64,000 nt of DNA from positions 10,846,520-10,910,519 of the forward strand of contig NC_054389.1 of NCBI RefSeq assembly GCF_001625195.1. Direction: 5' to 3'. The notes beneath the pieces are model-generated. The model searched no databases. It had not been told where the DNA came from and worked only from the letters and a program-made list of their open reading frames with translations. A program made the translations under genes and the position numbers. Positions 1 through 9,670 of the stretch are shown here, piece after piece. How positions within the stretch are numbered: position 1 is the stretch's first letter; each line of letters starts with the position of its first letter. This DNA is from Drechmeria coniospora. Its lineage: Eukaryota; Ascomycota; Sordariomycetes; Hypocreales; Ophiocordycipitaceae.

Positions 1-222
1 ATGGCAGGAGTGATGGGCACAGCAAGAGTGTTGAGAACGGCAAGAGTGATAGGAACGGCAAGCGTGATAGGAACGGCAAGAGTGATAGGCACGGCAAGAG
101 TGATAGGAACAGCAACTGTGATGGGAATGGCAAGAGTGATGGAGTGGCAAGAGCGATGTCAACGGCAAGAGTGATAGAAGTGGCAGGAGCGACCGGGCCA
201 GGAAGGGCAGGAGCGATGGGAG
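1..222. repeat. Imperfect ~18-bp tandem repeat (minisatellite)
   Basis: Units close to GCAAGAGTGATAGGAACG follow one another with substitutions from about position 1 to 170, then decay into related GCAGGAGCGA-type units up to about 222. The array lies downstream of a GTATGT donor in the carboxylesterase gene, so it is probably intronic. Because 18 is a multiple of three it keeps the coding frame open on the minus strand. Confidence 0.8.
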
Positions 223-925
223 CATGCAGAGCAGGGACGACCGGAGCGGAAAAAGCACAAGAAGCATGAGGAGAAGAGAAGCAACATACAGCATGAGCAC
301 CAGCACTCGCCCCCATCAGCGTTACCTCACCGTCTCGAAGGGCACCAAATGCTCCGGCCCAATGCTTCACCCACTCGAAGGCAAGGCGCTGGTCACGCAG
401 CCCGAGGTTTGCCGTCTGTCCAAGGCCATCACTGCCACCAGCAAGGAAGCCTAACACTCCAAGACGGTAACTCGCGGTGACGACGAGCACATCTGTGGGT
501 GCCCACGCCACGAGCGAAGCGAAATCCCGCTCAAGCGGATCGCCAAAGTTGAAGGCGCCGCCGTGGAAGTAAACGATAACAGGTAGAGTCCCTCTGTTCA
601 CTCCGGCACGGTCGTCGTCGTCACCAGCGTCCCCTGCAGTAGTGCCACGACGAGGTGCCGTCCGGAAAACGTTCAACGTCAGGGGGGTCTCCGGCGACCC
701 CTGCGGTGTCGTCGGACACGGCTGATCCGCTCTCGTGCTGTGCGCTTCCAACGTTGTCACTGGCGGGTTCACGGGTACCGCGGGCTGGAAGCGCTCCACA
801 GTTGCGTACGGGATCCCATAAAAGACGTCGACAGCCTTGGGGTAGTCCCTCGACGCCGGCTGCCGTTTGCCGACGATGGTGCCCCCGTTGATCGAGACGC
901 TCACAGTATCGTGGGACACCACCAT
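1..925 (-). CDS. Type B carboxylesterase, N-terminal part (cut by window edge)
   Basis: This is the N-terminal part of an alpha/beta-hydrolase of the carboxylesterase type B family, which hydrolyses carboxylic esters. The frame starts at the ATG at 925 and stays open to the left edge. Visible motifs are FYGIPYA near residue 40, the oxyanion-hole strand VIVYFHGGAFNFGD near 117-130, ASYRLGVLGFL, QTANLGLRDQRLAFEWV, and the nucleophile elbow MGASAGAHA with Ser207. The usual motif is GESAG; here Glu is Ala. No signal peptide is seen, so it is probably intracellular. After GAHA a GTATGT donor lies at 289. The frame beyond it is low-complexity repeat, so 1-289 is probably intron although it has no stop. 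The acid and His of the triad lie outside the window. Family is certain, substrate unknown. Confidence 0.85.
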   Translation of the reverse strand, partial: MVVSHDTVSVSINGGTIVGKRQPASRDYPKAVDVFYGIPYATVERFQPAVPVNPPVTTLEAHSTRADQPCPTTPQGSPETPLTLNVFRTAPRRGTTAGDAGDDDDRAGVNRGTLPVIVYFHGGAFNFGDPLERDFASLVAWAPTDVLVVTASYRLGVLGFLAGGSDGLGQTANLGLRDQRLAFEWVKHWAGAFGALRDGEVTLMGASAGAHAVCCFSSPHASCAFSAPVVPALHAPIAPALPGPVAPATSITLAVDIALATPSLLPFPSQLLFLSLLPCLSLLPFLSRLPFLSLLPFSTLLLCPSLLP

Positions 926-1452
926 CCTTTTTGTCGCCGTTAGGACACGACCGAGCTCCGTTTGCACGTGGTGAGATGTGAGATGTGAGACGCCGAGTAA
1001 TGGTATTGGACAATTTTGCAGCAGCTTTCCACTCAAACGACTCCCCTGCCGGCCCGAGCGGAGACGCAGGTGTTCTCCATCAGGTGGCTGTTGATGGACT
1101 ATTGGATGGATCGGATGACATTCGTCTCAACGACCGCCACCATCATGTCAACGCGCGAGGAAGCAGAGGAAAGAAAAGGGAGACAAAACGGGAGCACACA
1201 TGGTGGGACGCACACAAACAGGTTCTCTCCATTTGCCAATCGCAAAATATGCACCGACGTTGCTCGCCGCCTTTCTCGTCTAGGATGCTGCTTATCAAAC
1301 CTACAAATACAATACCCTTCTCCAAACCGAGAACAACAAGATATTCTTGGCCAGCAATCGCTTGCATGCCCAAGGAACCTGCTAGTAGCAGGACTGCAGA
1401 CGGTACATCGGCGCAGGTGACGAGAGACCGTCCCGGCTTGTTACCGAGTCTG
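926..1452. other. Intergenic: carboxylesterase promoter and 3' flank of next gene
   Basis: No convincing gene is present. The region must hold the upstream sequence of the minus-strand esterase and the 3' untranslated part of the minus-strand gene ending at 1453. Small open frames here give no recognisable protein. Confidence 0.5.
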
Positions 1453-3641
1453 CTAGACGGCCTCACTCGAGGTCATCGCCTTGCGGCGCATCTTCTCCGC
1501 CCACTCCCGACCCGCAATCCTAGAGCGTTCGGCAGCTTGCGCGCGCGACGCCTTGACCGCCGCCTCTCTCTCGAGTCGCTCTCGCTCCTGGCCCCTGCCG
1601 TTGATGCTGTCCCGTGTTGCCAATTTCCTGTCCCTGAGCCTCTGCTGCCCCGCCTCCGAGGTCGAGCTGCTGCCCTTGCTCGAGCCTGTCGAAGCTGTAG
1701 CCGTGCGACTCGCATCGTCGGGAACCGCTGTCGCCGAACCTCGACCTTGAGTCGGGTGTGTTGCAGCGCACGAGTTTGGCAGTGGCATGCGCAGAGACAT
1801 GCGCTTACCCTTCATCGACCCTGCCATGGAAATGCCCGAATCATCCGAGCCTCTGTGTTGCCGTGCGAGGCTTGTCACCGTATCCCGCGGCATTGTGGTG
1901 GGCCCCATCGAGTGTCGGATCGGTCGCGCCTTGAACTCCCGCCTCCTTCGCTCTTCCGCCTCCTCCGCCTTGAGCCTGGCCTCTCGCACCTCCCGCTTCC
2001 GGCGAGAAATCGCTTCCCCGGGTAGATCAAACGTGGGCCTGGCCAGAGGCCTGCTTATCTTCGGCCTCGGTGGCGGAGCCGAAGCTCTCAGGGCCTCCGC
2101 TTGCTTTGCCTCCCGCGCGTCCCGCTGTTCCCGTAAACGGCGGGCAACAGCCTCTCCCGGCAACTCGAAATTCGGTACCGTCAGCGGCTTCGTCGATTTC
2201 ACAGGCAAGCTCATCCTCGACGCCGGGCGAATGGCCGCCAACTTGACACGAGACAGCGAACTTGACGCCCTCTGCTGCGCAGGAGAGTTTATGCGTCGCT
2301 CGGGTCTCTGGTCGCCAACCTCCACGGAGGCGGGCCGTGGCATGACCGGCTTCATCTTGCCGGCTTGTGTGACACGAACCGTTGCCGACTGACCCTGGCC
2401 CAGATGCGAACTTCTCTTCAGCACCGTCGAGCTTGCTTGGCCCGACGGTGTCTTGGGCGTAGGCTTGCTTTGCTTGCCCGCCGGGACGGCCTTGGAGGCC
2501 TTGATGGCTTTCTGTTTCTCGTCCAGCTCCTCCTGCTCCTCCAGAGAGTTATCTGCGGGTGGCACCGATACGGAAGCGGGCCAGGATGAAACGGGGTGGG
2601 ACGAGGCAGCGGTGATGTTGTCGCTTCTGTCGCTTCTGTCGCTTGTCGGCGAGTGGCATGGAGACAAGGCCTCCTGGATCTGGCCCAAAAATTCAGACAC
2701 CCTGGAGGCGCCGCCGCCCTGGGGGACAAGAGGTTCAAATAATTCTATTTTGTCTTTGCGTCCGTCCAACCCGAACAGCATATATGTGTTGGCCTTCACA
2801 GGCGTGGCTATGAAGTAGGAGAGGTCAGCGGACTTGGCTCCATCTCCGTAGCGCGAGGCCGATTCCCCCTGTGGGCGGCGACCCACAAAGTTGCAGCCAT
2901 AGAGTTTGCTCTCTGACGCCACTTGAGGATTGCCGCCGTCACGGGATGATGCATGGGCCGGTGTCGAAATCGCTTGCAACGGATACCTGAGGATGTAGTC
3001 ATACTGACCTGCCAGGTGCCTCTCGACCTGTTCTTGGATGTTGGGATCCGGACCCAGGGTCGTCAAGATGTGGCGTCTTGGTGAGCCAGCTTCTGGGAGA
3101 TAGGTTGCAAGTTAGCCGTCACCGATCCATGCACGAGACTGAAACGTTTTCGCCATCGGAACCGCTCACCTCCACGAAGAGTAGGGTGAGAGGGGACGGC
3201 GGAAGGAACACCGGCGAATGGGACAGCTTCCGAATCTGCGTGGACCATGGACTCCTCCATCACAGCTTCGAGAGGCTCAAAGGTTTCCGACTCGATGGGA
3301 GGCCGCCGAGCGCGAGCTCCTCTCCTGGCGACCTCTGCGTCGTTCGCGTCGGCTTCGGTCGAGATGGAGAAGGGGACGGGTCCAGCGGCCACTCGTTGGT
3401 TGTCCGTCTTTCCGACGACAATCCACGACGACGACCCACCGCTGCTATCATCCTCAGAGGACCTATTCTGTCTGCGGTCGACTGCGGACAGCTCGTCCAG
3501 CACGTGCTCAGCATCCGTCCTAGGATCCGAGCTTGAGGACATGGTGCCTGAGGCTGACCGAACCTGCGGGGGGGGTTCGTCCTCCAGAATGTCGAAGAAA
3601 TTGCGCATGTGCGTCCTCACACCGTCGGGGGCGTAAACCAT
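1453..3641 (-). CDS. Uncharacterised fungal protein with two LPGEA-type motifs
   Basis: Two exons, 3641-3170 and 3092-1453, are joined across a 77-nt intron (GTGAGC donor, GGCTAAC branch, CCCAG acceptor), giving 703 residues. I do not recognise the function. The first half is acidic and Ser-rich. The C-terminal half is basic and Lys/Arg/Ala-rich with predicted coiled coil. It carries a duplicated motif, FELPGEAVARRLREQR and FDLPGEAISRRKREVR, each beginning an Arg/Glu helix, followed by REFKARPIRHSM. The FKARP word recalls the TPX2 C-terminal family of microtubule-binding proteins, but this is weak. Similar proteins in Hypocreales are, as far as I recall, often mislabelled 'carboxylesterase family'; no hydrolase motif is visible. 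The ATG at 3641 (MVYAPDGVRT) opens the frame; an upstream exon is not excluded. Confidence 0.75.
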
Positions 3642-4537
3642 GACCGTGTAATGGGCACAGGACCCTTCGAGGAGCCCGGGCTGTCTTCGTCAGTTGGTTG
3701 GCCGTGTAAAGAAAGTATCGTGGATCAGCAGGAAAGGCGAGGGTGCGATGGCCGATGCCGGCTTGCGCTGTGCAGCGAGGTATGAGAAAACGGACGAGGC
3801 AGCGATGCCAAGAATGCTATAGCGCCCTACAGAGTAGAAATAGCGTGTGCTCCTTGTGCTGACTGTTTGTTTGTTTTGCTTGCTGCTGTTTCGGACCAGG
3901 CTGGGCAGGGAGGGAGGTAGATTGGGGGAGATAGATTCGGTACTAAGTAGGTAGGGTTGGGAGGGGGAAGGGAGGGAAAGCCTGCAGCTTCTTCCGTGTT
4001 TCTCACGATCGATCTCACCTTCCCCAAAATAGATTATTTGATCGACTTCCCAACGGCAGCTCCCAAGTCTAACCAAACAATGATGCCTAGTTCTGCAGGC
4101 GCAGAGTTGCTGCCTGTGCTGGTCTGGTGTTTGAGCTGCTGTTCCCTGTTTCGGCTGCATTCCAGCGCCTAGGCCAATAACACTATAGCCTCCACTCGGT
4201 CTCACTTTCCAGCCGCTGCGACGAAGGTGCCCTGCTCGAAGTTCGACGACGGCTCCGAAAATTAAGACTGGCCGACAGGCGGGAAAAAAACGTCATGGCT
4301 TGCTGCGTAATGAAATGTACAAAGGGGCCTTGTTGTTCGAGGCTTGCATCGATAGCCATGTACAATGCTCAAGTGATTTTTGCGGTATGTGCGTTTTACA
4401 TCATGGACATGCATGCATGTACGCATATATGCGTATGCAAGTGCACCCTGCTCCATTCTCCGTGGACTGCTGGCGACAATAATGATCACCCAGCCCATGC
4501 GGGGGCCCAATTTTGGCGATGAAGGATCATGGAGTCG
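3642..4537. other. Intergenic region with pyrimidine/purine-rich tracts
   Basis: This is upstream DNA of the minus-strand gene at 3641 and 3' flank of DAD2. It contains T/G-rich stretches near 3860-3900, a GGGAGG-rich purine tract near 3900-3980, and an alternating purine-pyrimidine block at 4407-4439. No supported gene was found; the small open frames lack recognisable features. Confidence 0.5.
4407..4439. repeat. Alternating purine-pyrimidine block with two perfect palindromes
   Basis: Thirty-three bases alternate strictly between purine and pyrimidine. Two perfect palindromes sit side by side: ACATGCATGCATGT (4407-4420) and CGCATATATGCG (4422-4433). Such sequence can adopt Z-DNA or extrude as a cruciform; that is inference from sequence only. 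Confidence 0.8.
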
Positions 4538-5141
4538 CTAGGGGTTCGATGTCGTCTCGTCGTCGTCATCGGCGGTGGCGGCGGCGGCGACGGCTGCTTC
4601 CGCTGCCTCTGCTTGTGCCTGAAGTGTCGGTGCGTGCTCCGTAGGGATGCGAACGAGCGTCTGGGGGAGCGGCTCGGCCGATTCATCGCCTGCACCAGAC
4701 GGTCCCGCCAGCGATGCTGCCGAAGATGCTGTTAACATGACATGACCTGGCCGTCCGGTTGTGTACAACATAATGAGCGGCAAAAACATACCCGAGGCCA
4801 TGTTGATCGCTCGTAGCACATTATGCCAGTTGCTCATGACGGCCGCGATTGCTATCGGCTCGTCGTCAGTCGCTGTCGGTATAATCCACACACTCTTGGT
4901 TTCGACGCCAGCTATTGGACGTACCCTCGGTGCCCTCGGACAAGGTCGATAACTTCCGCTCCAGCGCCTCCATCTGCGTCGCCACGGAGGCGCTCAGGTC
5001 CCGCAGCTCTTGAAGATGTTGAAGCTCCCCTTTTTTCTCTTCGATTCGTGCCACCAGCGCTGGTGACTGGGAGCTCGTCGAGGACGATCCGCTGGGGCCA
5101 CGCAAATGCTGCGTTGACAGCGACCGCGTCGCGTACGACAT
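4538..5141 (-). CDS. DAD2: DASH complex subunit DAD2
   Basis: DAD2 is one of ten DASH/Dam1 subunits that couple kinetochores to spindle microtubules. Three exons (5141-4925, 4851-4792, 4728-4538) give 155 residues. The joined core contains ARIEEKKGELQHLQELRDLS, METLE-like coiled coil, LSTLSEGTE and then VMSNWHNVLRAINMAS, the family signature, which is only restored by removing the 73-nt first intron (GTACGT donor). The second intron (GTATGT..TTAACAG) is 63 nt, stop-free and in frame, so its removal rests on splice signals and on family spacing. The C-terminal tail LPQTLVRIPTEHAPTL is typical of filamentous-fungal DAD2 and ends in an Ala/Asp-rich stretch. The start ATG SYATRSL at 5141 is the first in-frame ATG. 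The gene diverges from SGO1. Confidence 0.93.
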
Positions 5142-5712
5142 GTTGAACAGCTGCAACTCCTCGAGGGACGCTGCAGCACTCGAGGTCTGCGAAAGATATA
5201 TTACGTTCCGTCTATCGCTTGTTGGCCCGCGTCTCTTTCGAGGGCAGCAAGTAACGTAACGTTGCCGGTCGATAAATTCCTCAATTCTGCCACCACTGGA
5301 CCAACTCGGGTAATACTATACGCGTTTCAAAACGCATGGTGGGGTTCGTGGTCAATGAACCGCCACCGCGCGCTTGCAATTAACACATAATACTACCGAG
5401 TACCGAGTACATGTACGTAATTAAGTACTTATCTCGGCACCGTGTCCCAGCAACCAGCGAGGCACGCGGTGTGTCACGCTAAACCGTATTTGGACAATGG
5501 TAAATAGTCCACCAGATATGCTCCATTCCGGGTCCGGGGCGTGTGGCAGCAACTCCGGCTACGGACGTCGCACATGATCATTTTCATTTTCATTTACATT
5601 TTCACATTCACATACCCTCGGCACGGTACATTGGCAACGACCACCACTCTCAACCAGCGCCACAAGCGCCGCCCACGCTCACCATCCTCACCTTCGCACC
5701 GCAGCATGTGCC
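5142..5712. promoter_or_regulatory. Bidirectional promoter between DAD2 and SGO1
   Basis: This 571-bp region separates two divergent start codons. It contains one ACGCGT word (5320-5325), the consensus of the MBF/MCB G1-S element, and a TTTTCATTT-type repeat at about 5578-5612 on the SGO1 side. Function is inferred from position and from the related mitotic roles of both genes. Confidence 0.55.
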
Positions 5713-7782
5713 ATGGCCAGGCTCAACGAACCCCCCGCGTCCTCGGACGGCCTCGAAATGCGTACGTTACCGTCCTGTCCGGTTCCCCCCCGTGCCGCTC
5801 CTTGGCCGTTCTCTGCTCTAACAAGACCCTGGCTAGTTCGCAAGAAAATGCTTCGCCAGAATAGAGACCTCGCCAAGTCCAACAATTTTCGAGCACTGCG
5901 TATCCGAGAGCTGGAAAACGAATGTGCCTGCATGCTGTCCGAGAATTTAGAGCTCCGCGGCCGCATCCTGGAGCTCGAGAAGCAAGTTGAGGATAATGAG
6001 GCACGGAGGATAGCAGACCATGCGATGGCAATCAGGAACAAGCTGGAGTCGCAGCTTGCCGAATGGGGTGCCCTTCTCGCCGGACTCGGCCTCGAGCCGC
6101 CCATGAAAAAGCACTCGCCGCAGGCTCGAAAGTCGACAGCCAAAAGGCTGACCTTCAGCTCCAGTCGGCCGAGCCCTTCGCAAAGAAGACTGCGTAATGT
6201 CGCGAGGGATATCGAAGAGCTTGGTCACATATCGGAGTCCAAGTCGTACCCTCGCCAGTCCATGAAGTATGCTACGTAGCTGCACCCTCCTTCTGGACCA
6301 CTTGCTGACAAGACCAGCCATGAACAAATACTAGCACTGCGATCCGAGGCCAGCCTCGCCGAATCGGCCGAGTCTCCGGAGCTGGGCCCTCCTCCCATGT
6401 CTACATTCATCGATGACGAGCCCGTCAAGGTCGACTCGCCATGCAGAGTTTCTCCGGCAAGGGACTTAGGGACGAGTCCCAAGCGGAAGATCGAACCGCC
6501 CGTTACCCTTCCCTCACCTTCGTCCCAACCGGCGATAGCCGAGGAGCTCTCGGCGCCATGTCCGAAGAAGAAGTCCGAGCCTGTGGCGAAACCCCCAGCC
6601 GATCTACGGCCTCAGCCCAGCCAACCAACAGCTGCCTTGTCCCTTAAGACTGGGGCGAAGCGCAAGCTGGCTCTGAGGGATGATGTGGAAAGCAGCTCAA
6701 CGCAACGTGTGACTGACGAGAACCAGCCTATCCGAAGCATGGTCGATAAGCATTCGATCCGAGAAAAGGCCGGAGGGAAATCCTCCAAGGAACTTGCACA
6801 CATGAGGAAGGAATCCCGAGCCAAACAGAGCGGCACCGGAAGTACTCGACGGCCGCTCGCGGCCAAGAGCACAAATAACGACGTCAGCTCCCCGACCAAG
6901 GCCTCAAGGTCGGCGGCTACGGATGAGGTGGCAGCTGCCAAGGCCGACTTGGTGAAGCCCAAGGCTTCCAACGAGCGATCCAGGTCTAGGCCAGCAGCGG
7001 ACTTTCCGGTCAAGGCCGAGGCGATTCCGATTCCGGACACAAGACCACCGACTGTAGCCGTCTTGGCAGTGCCCGATGCCGAACCAGCCCTGCTTTTGCC
7101 GAGTTCCCCCGAGCCAGCGCGTGGAGACAACAGCCACCGAGGGGACACGCCGCCTCCGGCTACCTTGTCGACGGGAAGGGAGAGTTCAAGGCCAAGCAGG
7201 CGGAATACGACCGCTGTCAGCTACGCCGAGCCTAACCTTCGAGTGAAGATGCGGCGGCCGACGAAGGAGCTGTTCGATGCCGTCGCAGGCGAGGGCAAGA
7301 ATGCGCGACGATCCAGCAAGGTTGAACCTGTGGACAAGCTGAAAAGTGAGTTCGATGCGGGGGAGTCGTGGGACAAGCAAATAACGAAGGATGCTCAAGC
7401 TGCCGGGTCCGACGAGCAATCCGGGACGATGCCAGCTTCGCTGGCGAAGGAAAGCATCGCTCCCGATCCTCTCCCCGACTCCGTAGTCACCGACAGGCGC
7501 CGACGACCATCATCGATGGCGCCGAAAGCAATAGAGACGAGCGATGAAGTCACGAGTAAAGCTGACCACTCCACCCTCTCTGCGGACACGAGCGGGTCGA
7601 CCGACGTTGACGTCTACGAGTTTATGAGCTCGTCGCCCCAAGTCGACAAAGGGACAGATGGCACGGAGAAAAAACGGCCAGGCCGGCGCCAAACGGGGTC
7701 AAGACGAGCATCGGCAACAGTCGACAACGGCCGGGAGCCCAAGGATCGCGGCTCATCAAGGAGGAGGAGCATGATGGTGTGA
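5713..7782 (+). CDS. SGO1: Shugoshin, centromeric cohesion protector
   Basis: Shugoshin recruits PP2A to centromeres and protects cohesin until anaphase. Three exons (5713-5761, 5837-6266, 6318-7782) encode 647 residues. The N-terminus MARLNEPPAS then RKKMLRQNRDLAKSN and RIRELENECACMLSENLELR form the conserved N-terminal coiled coil. Splicing to exon 3 restores ILALRSEA and SPELGPPPMSTF, typical of fungal shugoshins. The conserved basic C-terminal motif is AEPNLRVKMRRPTKELFDAV near residues 460-485, followed by an unstructured Ser/Arg-rich tail. Intron 1 (75 nt, GTACGT..CTAG) is stop-free and in frame; intron 2 (51 nt) has a GTATGC donor and contains a stop. The long middle region is low-complexity, as usual. 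The gene diverges from DAD2. Confidence 0.93.
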
Positions 7783-8176
7783 TGAGACATGAAATATGGT
7801 GCATTTTATCATACATAGATTGGGCGACGTGGATGGGACACTGACCACATGTCTATCATCCACGTTGGCGGCGTTCAGGTCGCGTATTGTGCGTTTCTGG
7901 GAAGCATGCTCAAAGCTTTGATGTGCGAGATACCATAGCGAAGGAAGCAAGGGCTCTGGTGTTTCTTTTGGTCTGACCTCACTACGTGGAAAGGCCATAC
8001 CTGCCGTCACGGTTGGCCCATTTTTGAATACGATAGAGTAGGCCTGCCGTCGCAGCAAGCCTGCAGCGCACGAATACATACATACAAGTGCGCATGGTAA
8101 CATCGAAGGGCGTCGACGACGTGCCTTCGTCCGACACGCCTCCTACGTTGCGTCCCTGCGTTTCGATGCCTGTGCA
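7783..8176. other. Convergent intergenic region (SGO1 / VPS29 3' ends)
   Basis: This is 394 bp between the stop codons of two converging genes. No gene, tRNA or repeat was recognised. It presumably carries the 3' untranslated regions and polyadenylation signals of both. Confidence 0.5.
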
Positions 8177-8967
8177 TCATGAAGAGCTGGCGGCTGGCTC
8201 CACCGGCTTCGTGTAAGTCACCTTTTCCACTGCCACGTTTTCGTTTCCCTTGTCGTCGGTCCTTAATTGATACACGTAGAGTGTGAGCGAGATTCCCTGA
8301 ACCTTGTTATTTGAGGCATGATGTTAGTCGGTTCAACCTTGACACCGGATGAGCTGCACGTACATCCATCAGGCAGAAGCTCGGGGTGGGATCTTCCCCC
8401 TCAAGACCCCAGCCGTTGCTAAACGCGCCGGTAGCGCTCCCCGGATTGACGAAGAACTTGTCCATGTACTCGAACGCGTCGAAGCGGTGGGTGCCGCCGC
8501 AGCAGAGGACGTCAACGTCCAGCCTGTTGGCTTCGGCAAGGAGCAGGTCCGGTTCGTTGGAGACGAGGGTGAAGCCTTCGAGGAAGCCGATGCGGATACC
8601 GCCGTGGGTGACGACTTGGGTCAGCGGCAGGGAGGTGGCCTCGACATCGTATCGGCCCTTGACGATCTTAAGGTCGGGCGCGACGGATCGTAGGTACTCG
8701 TACGTGTGCTTGTCGGTGAGGTTACCCAAACAGAGGATCTGACCAATCTTCCCAGGCGCAAGAAGTTTCTTGAACTGGAGCGAGGAAGTAGTTAGCGTAT
8801 GTGTCATGCTTTCGAAATCGGGGGGGGGGGGGATGCCGCCAAGGCAGTAAGTAGTCTTGGTCGAGGACGCGGACGCGGATGGGGGGACCTGTCTGTACCT
8901 TGGGCGGGATGTCGAGCGCGCGGTCGGGGATGTGTAGGTCTCCGATGACGAGAATGAGAAACGTCAT
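8177..8967 (-). CDS. VPS29: Retromer subunit VPS29
   Basis: VPS29 is the metallophosphoesterase-fold scaffold of the retromer complex, which recycles sorting receptors from endosomes to the Golgi. Three exons (8967-8899, 8774-8364, 8302-8177) give 201 residues, the normal fungal length. Exon 1 is MTFLILVIGDLHIPDRALD, ending in IPPK. Exon 2 begins FKKLLAPGKIGQILCLGN and includes TYEYLRSVAPDLKIVKGRYD, VTHGGIRIGFLEG, and LCCGGTHRFDAFEYMDKFFVNPGSATGA. Exon 3 restores QGISLTLYVYQLR and ends in EPAASSS. Metal-site positions are VPS29-like (GDLH, GN, GGTH). The introns are 124 nt, with a 13-base G run (8820-8832), and 61 nt. The stop falls close to the end of the family domain. The gene diverges from RRP12 across about 700 bp. 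Confidence 0.96.
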
Positions 8968-9670
8968 GGTGCTTCCTTTCTGCGAATCAACAACGAAGGG
9001 AGGTAGAAACGAACGGAGGAGGTCGGGCGGCGAGGGGTGACCAAGCCAAACTGGTCTGTCGCGTGCTCGGCCAGGAGGCGAGCACTCACTCACTCACGGG
9101 CACCTCACCAGCAAGAAGGAGCTGGGAGTAGGTAGGCCTGGTATAGAGACGAGTGCGATGGCGATTCGGTACTGGGCTTCATACAACGAGTGTTTGTAGA
9201 GCTCCACGTTCGTGAGGTCGGACATTACGTAGGTAGTGGGTAATAAGCACTTGTACTCCGTAGGTATTCATAGGTACATGTCCTGTGGTGCCAGCACATG
9301 CAGGTGCGCTAGAGTCCCCTATGACAGAATCTGTAGCGGGCAAGGTGCCGCGTATAGCGATGCTGCCCACCAACGTCGTTGGTCCACATCGCTCCTTGCC
9401 CCACTCAAGGTTCGCACCAGTGACCGCAGCAAGGCCCAATGCCTGACAGATCTTATCGTCGGGGCGCAGGCGGGGGACAACATATCGATAAGGAATTTTT
9501 TTCTGCCTTTTTGTGTATTACTCGCCAGACGGTAACGAAACGGCCAAACGGCGAAACAGGGTCAGCGAGCGGGCTTTCGTCTCACCGAACCAACGTGGTC
9601 GCTGTCGTTGTCCTCAATCACCATCGTTCTCTCACCATCCATCTGGGCGAGAAAGTCAGCCAACGCAAAG
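8968..9670. promoter_or_regulatory. Bidirectional promoter region between VPS29 and RRP12
   Basis: This is 703 bp between divergent start codons. No gene was recognised; the open frames on both strands have no family features. The DNA near 9230-9260 contains GTAC-type words like those in the gene-free islands. The stretch 9480-9670 is presumably the RRP12 leader. Confidence 0.5.

Noticed and set aside
985..2025. 346-residue plus-strand open frame
   Set aside because: Runs antisense to the 703-residue protein and into the intergenic region with Arg/Leu/Ser-biased composition; no family features.
4729..4791. The in-frame DAD2 segment as genuine coding sequence
   Set aside because: It has a GTATGT donor and TTAACAG acceptor, a hydrophobic composition foreign to DAD2, and breaks the family spacing.
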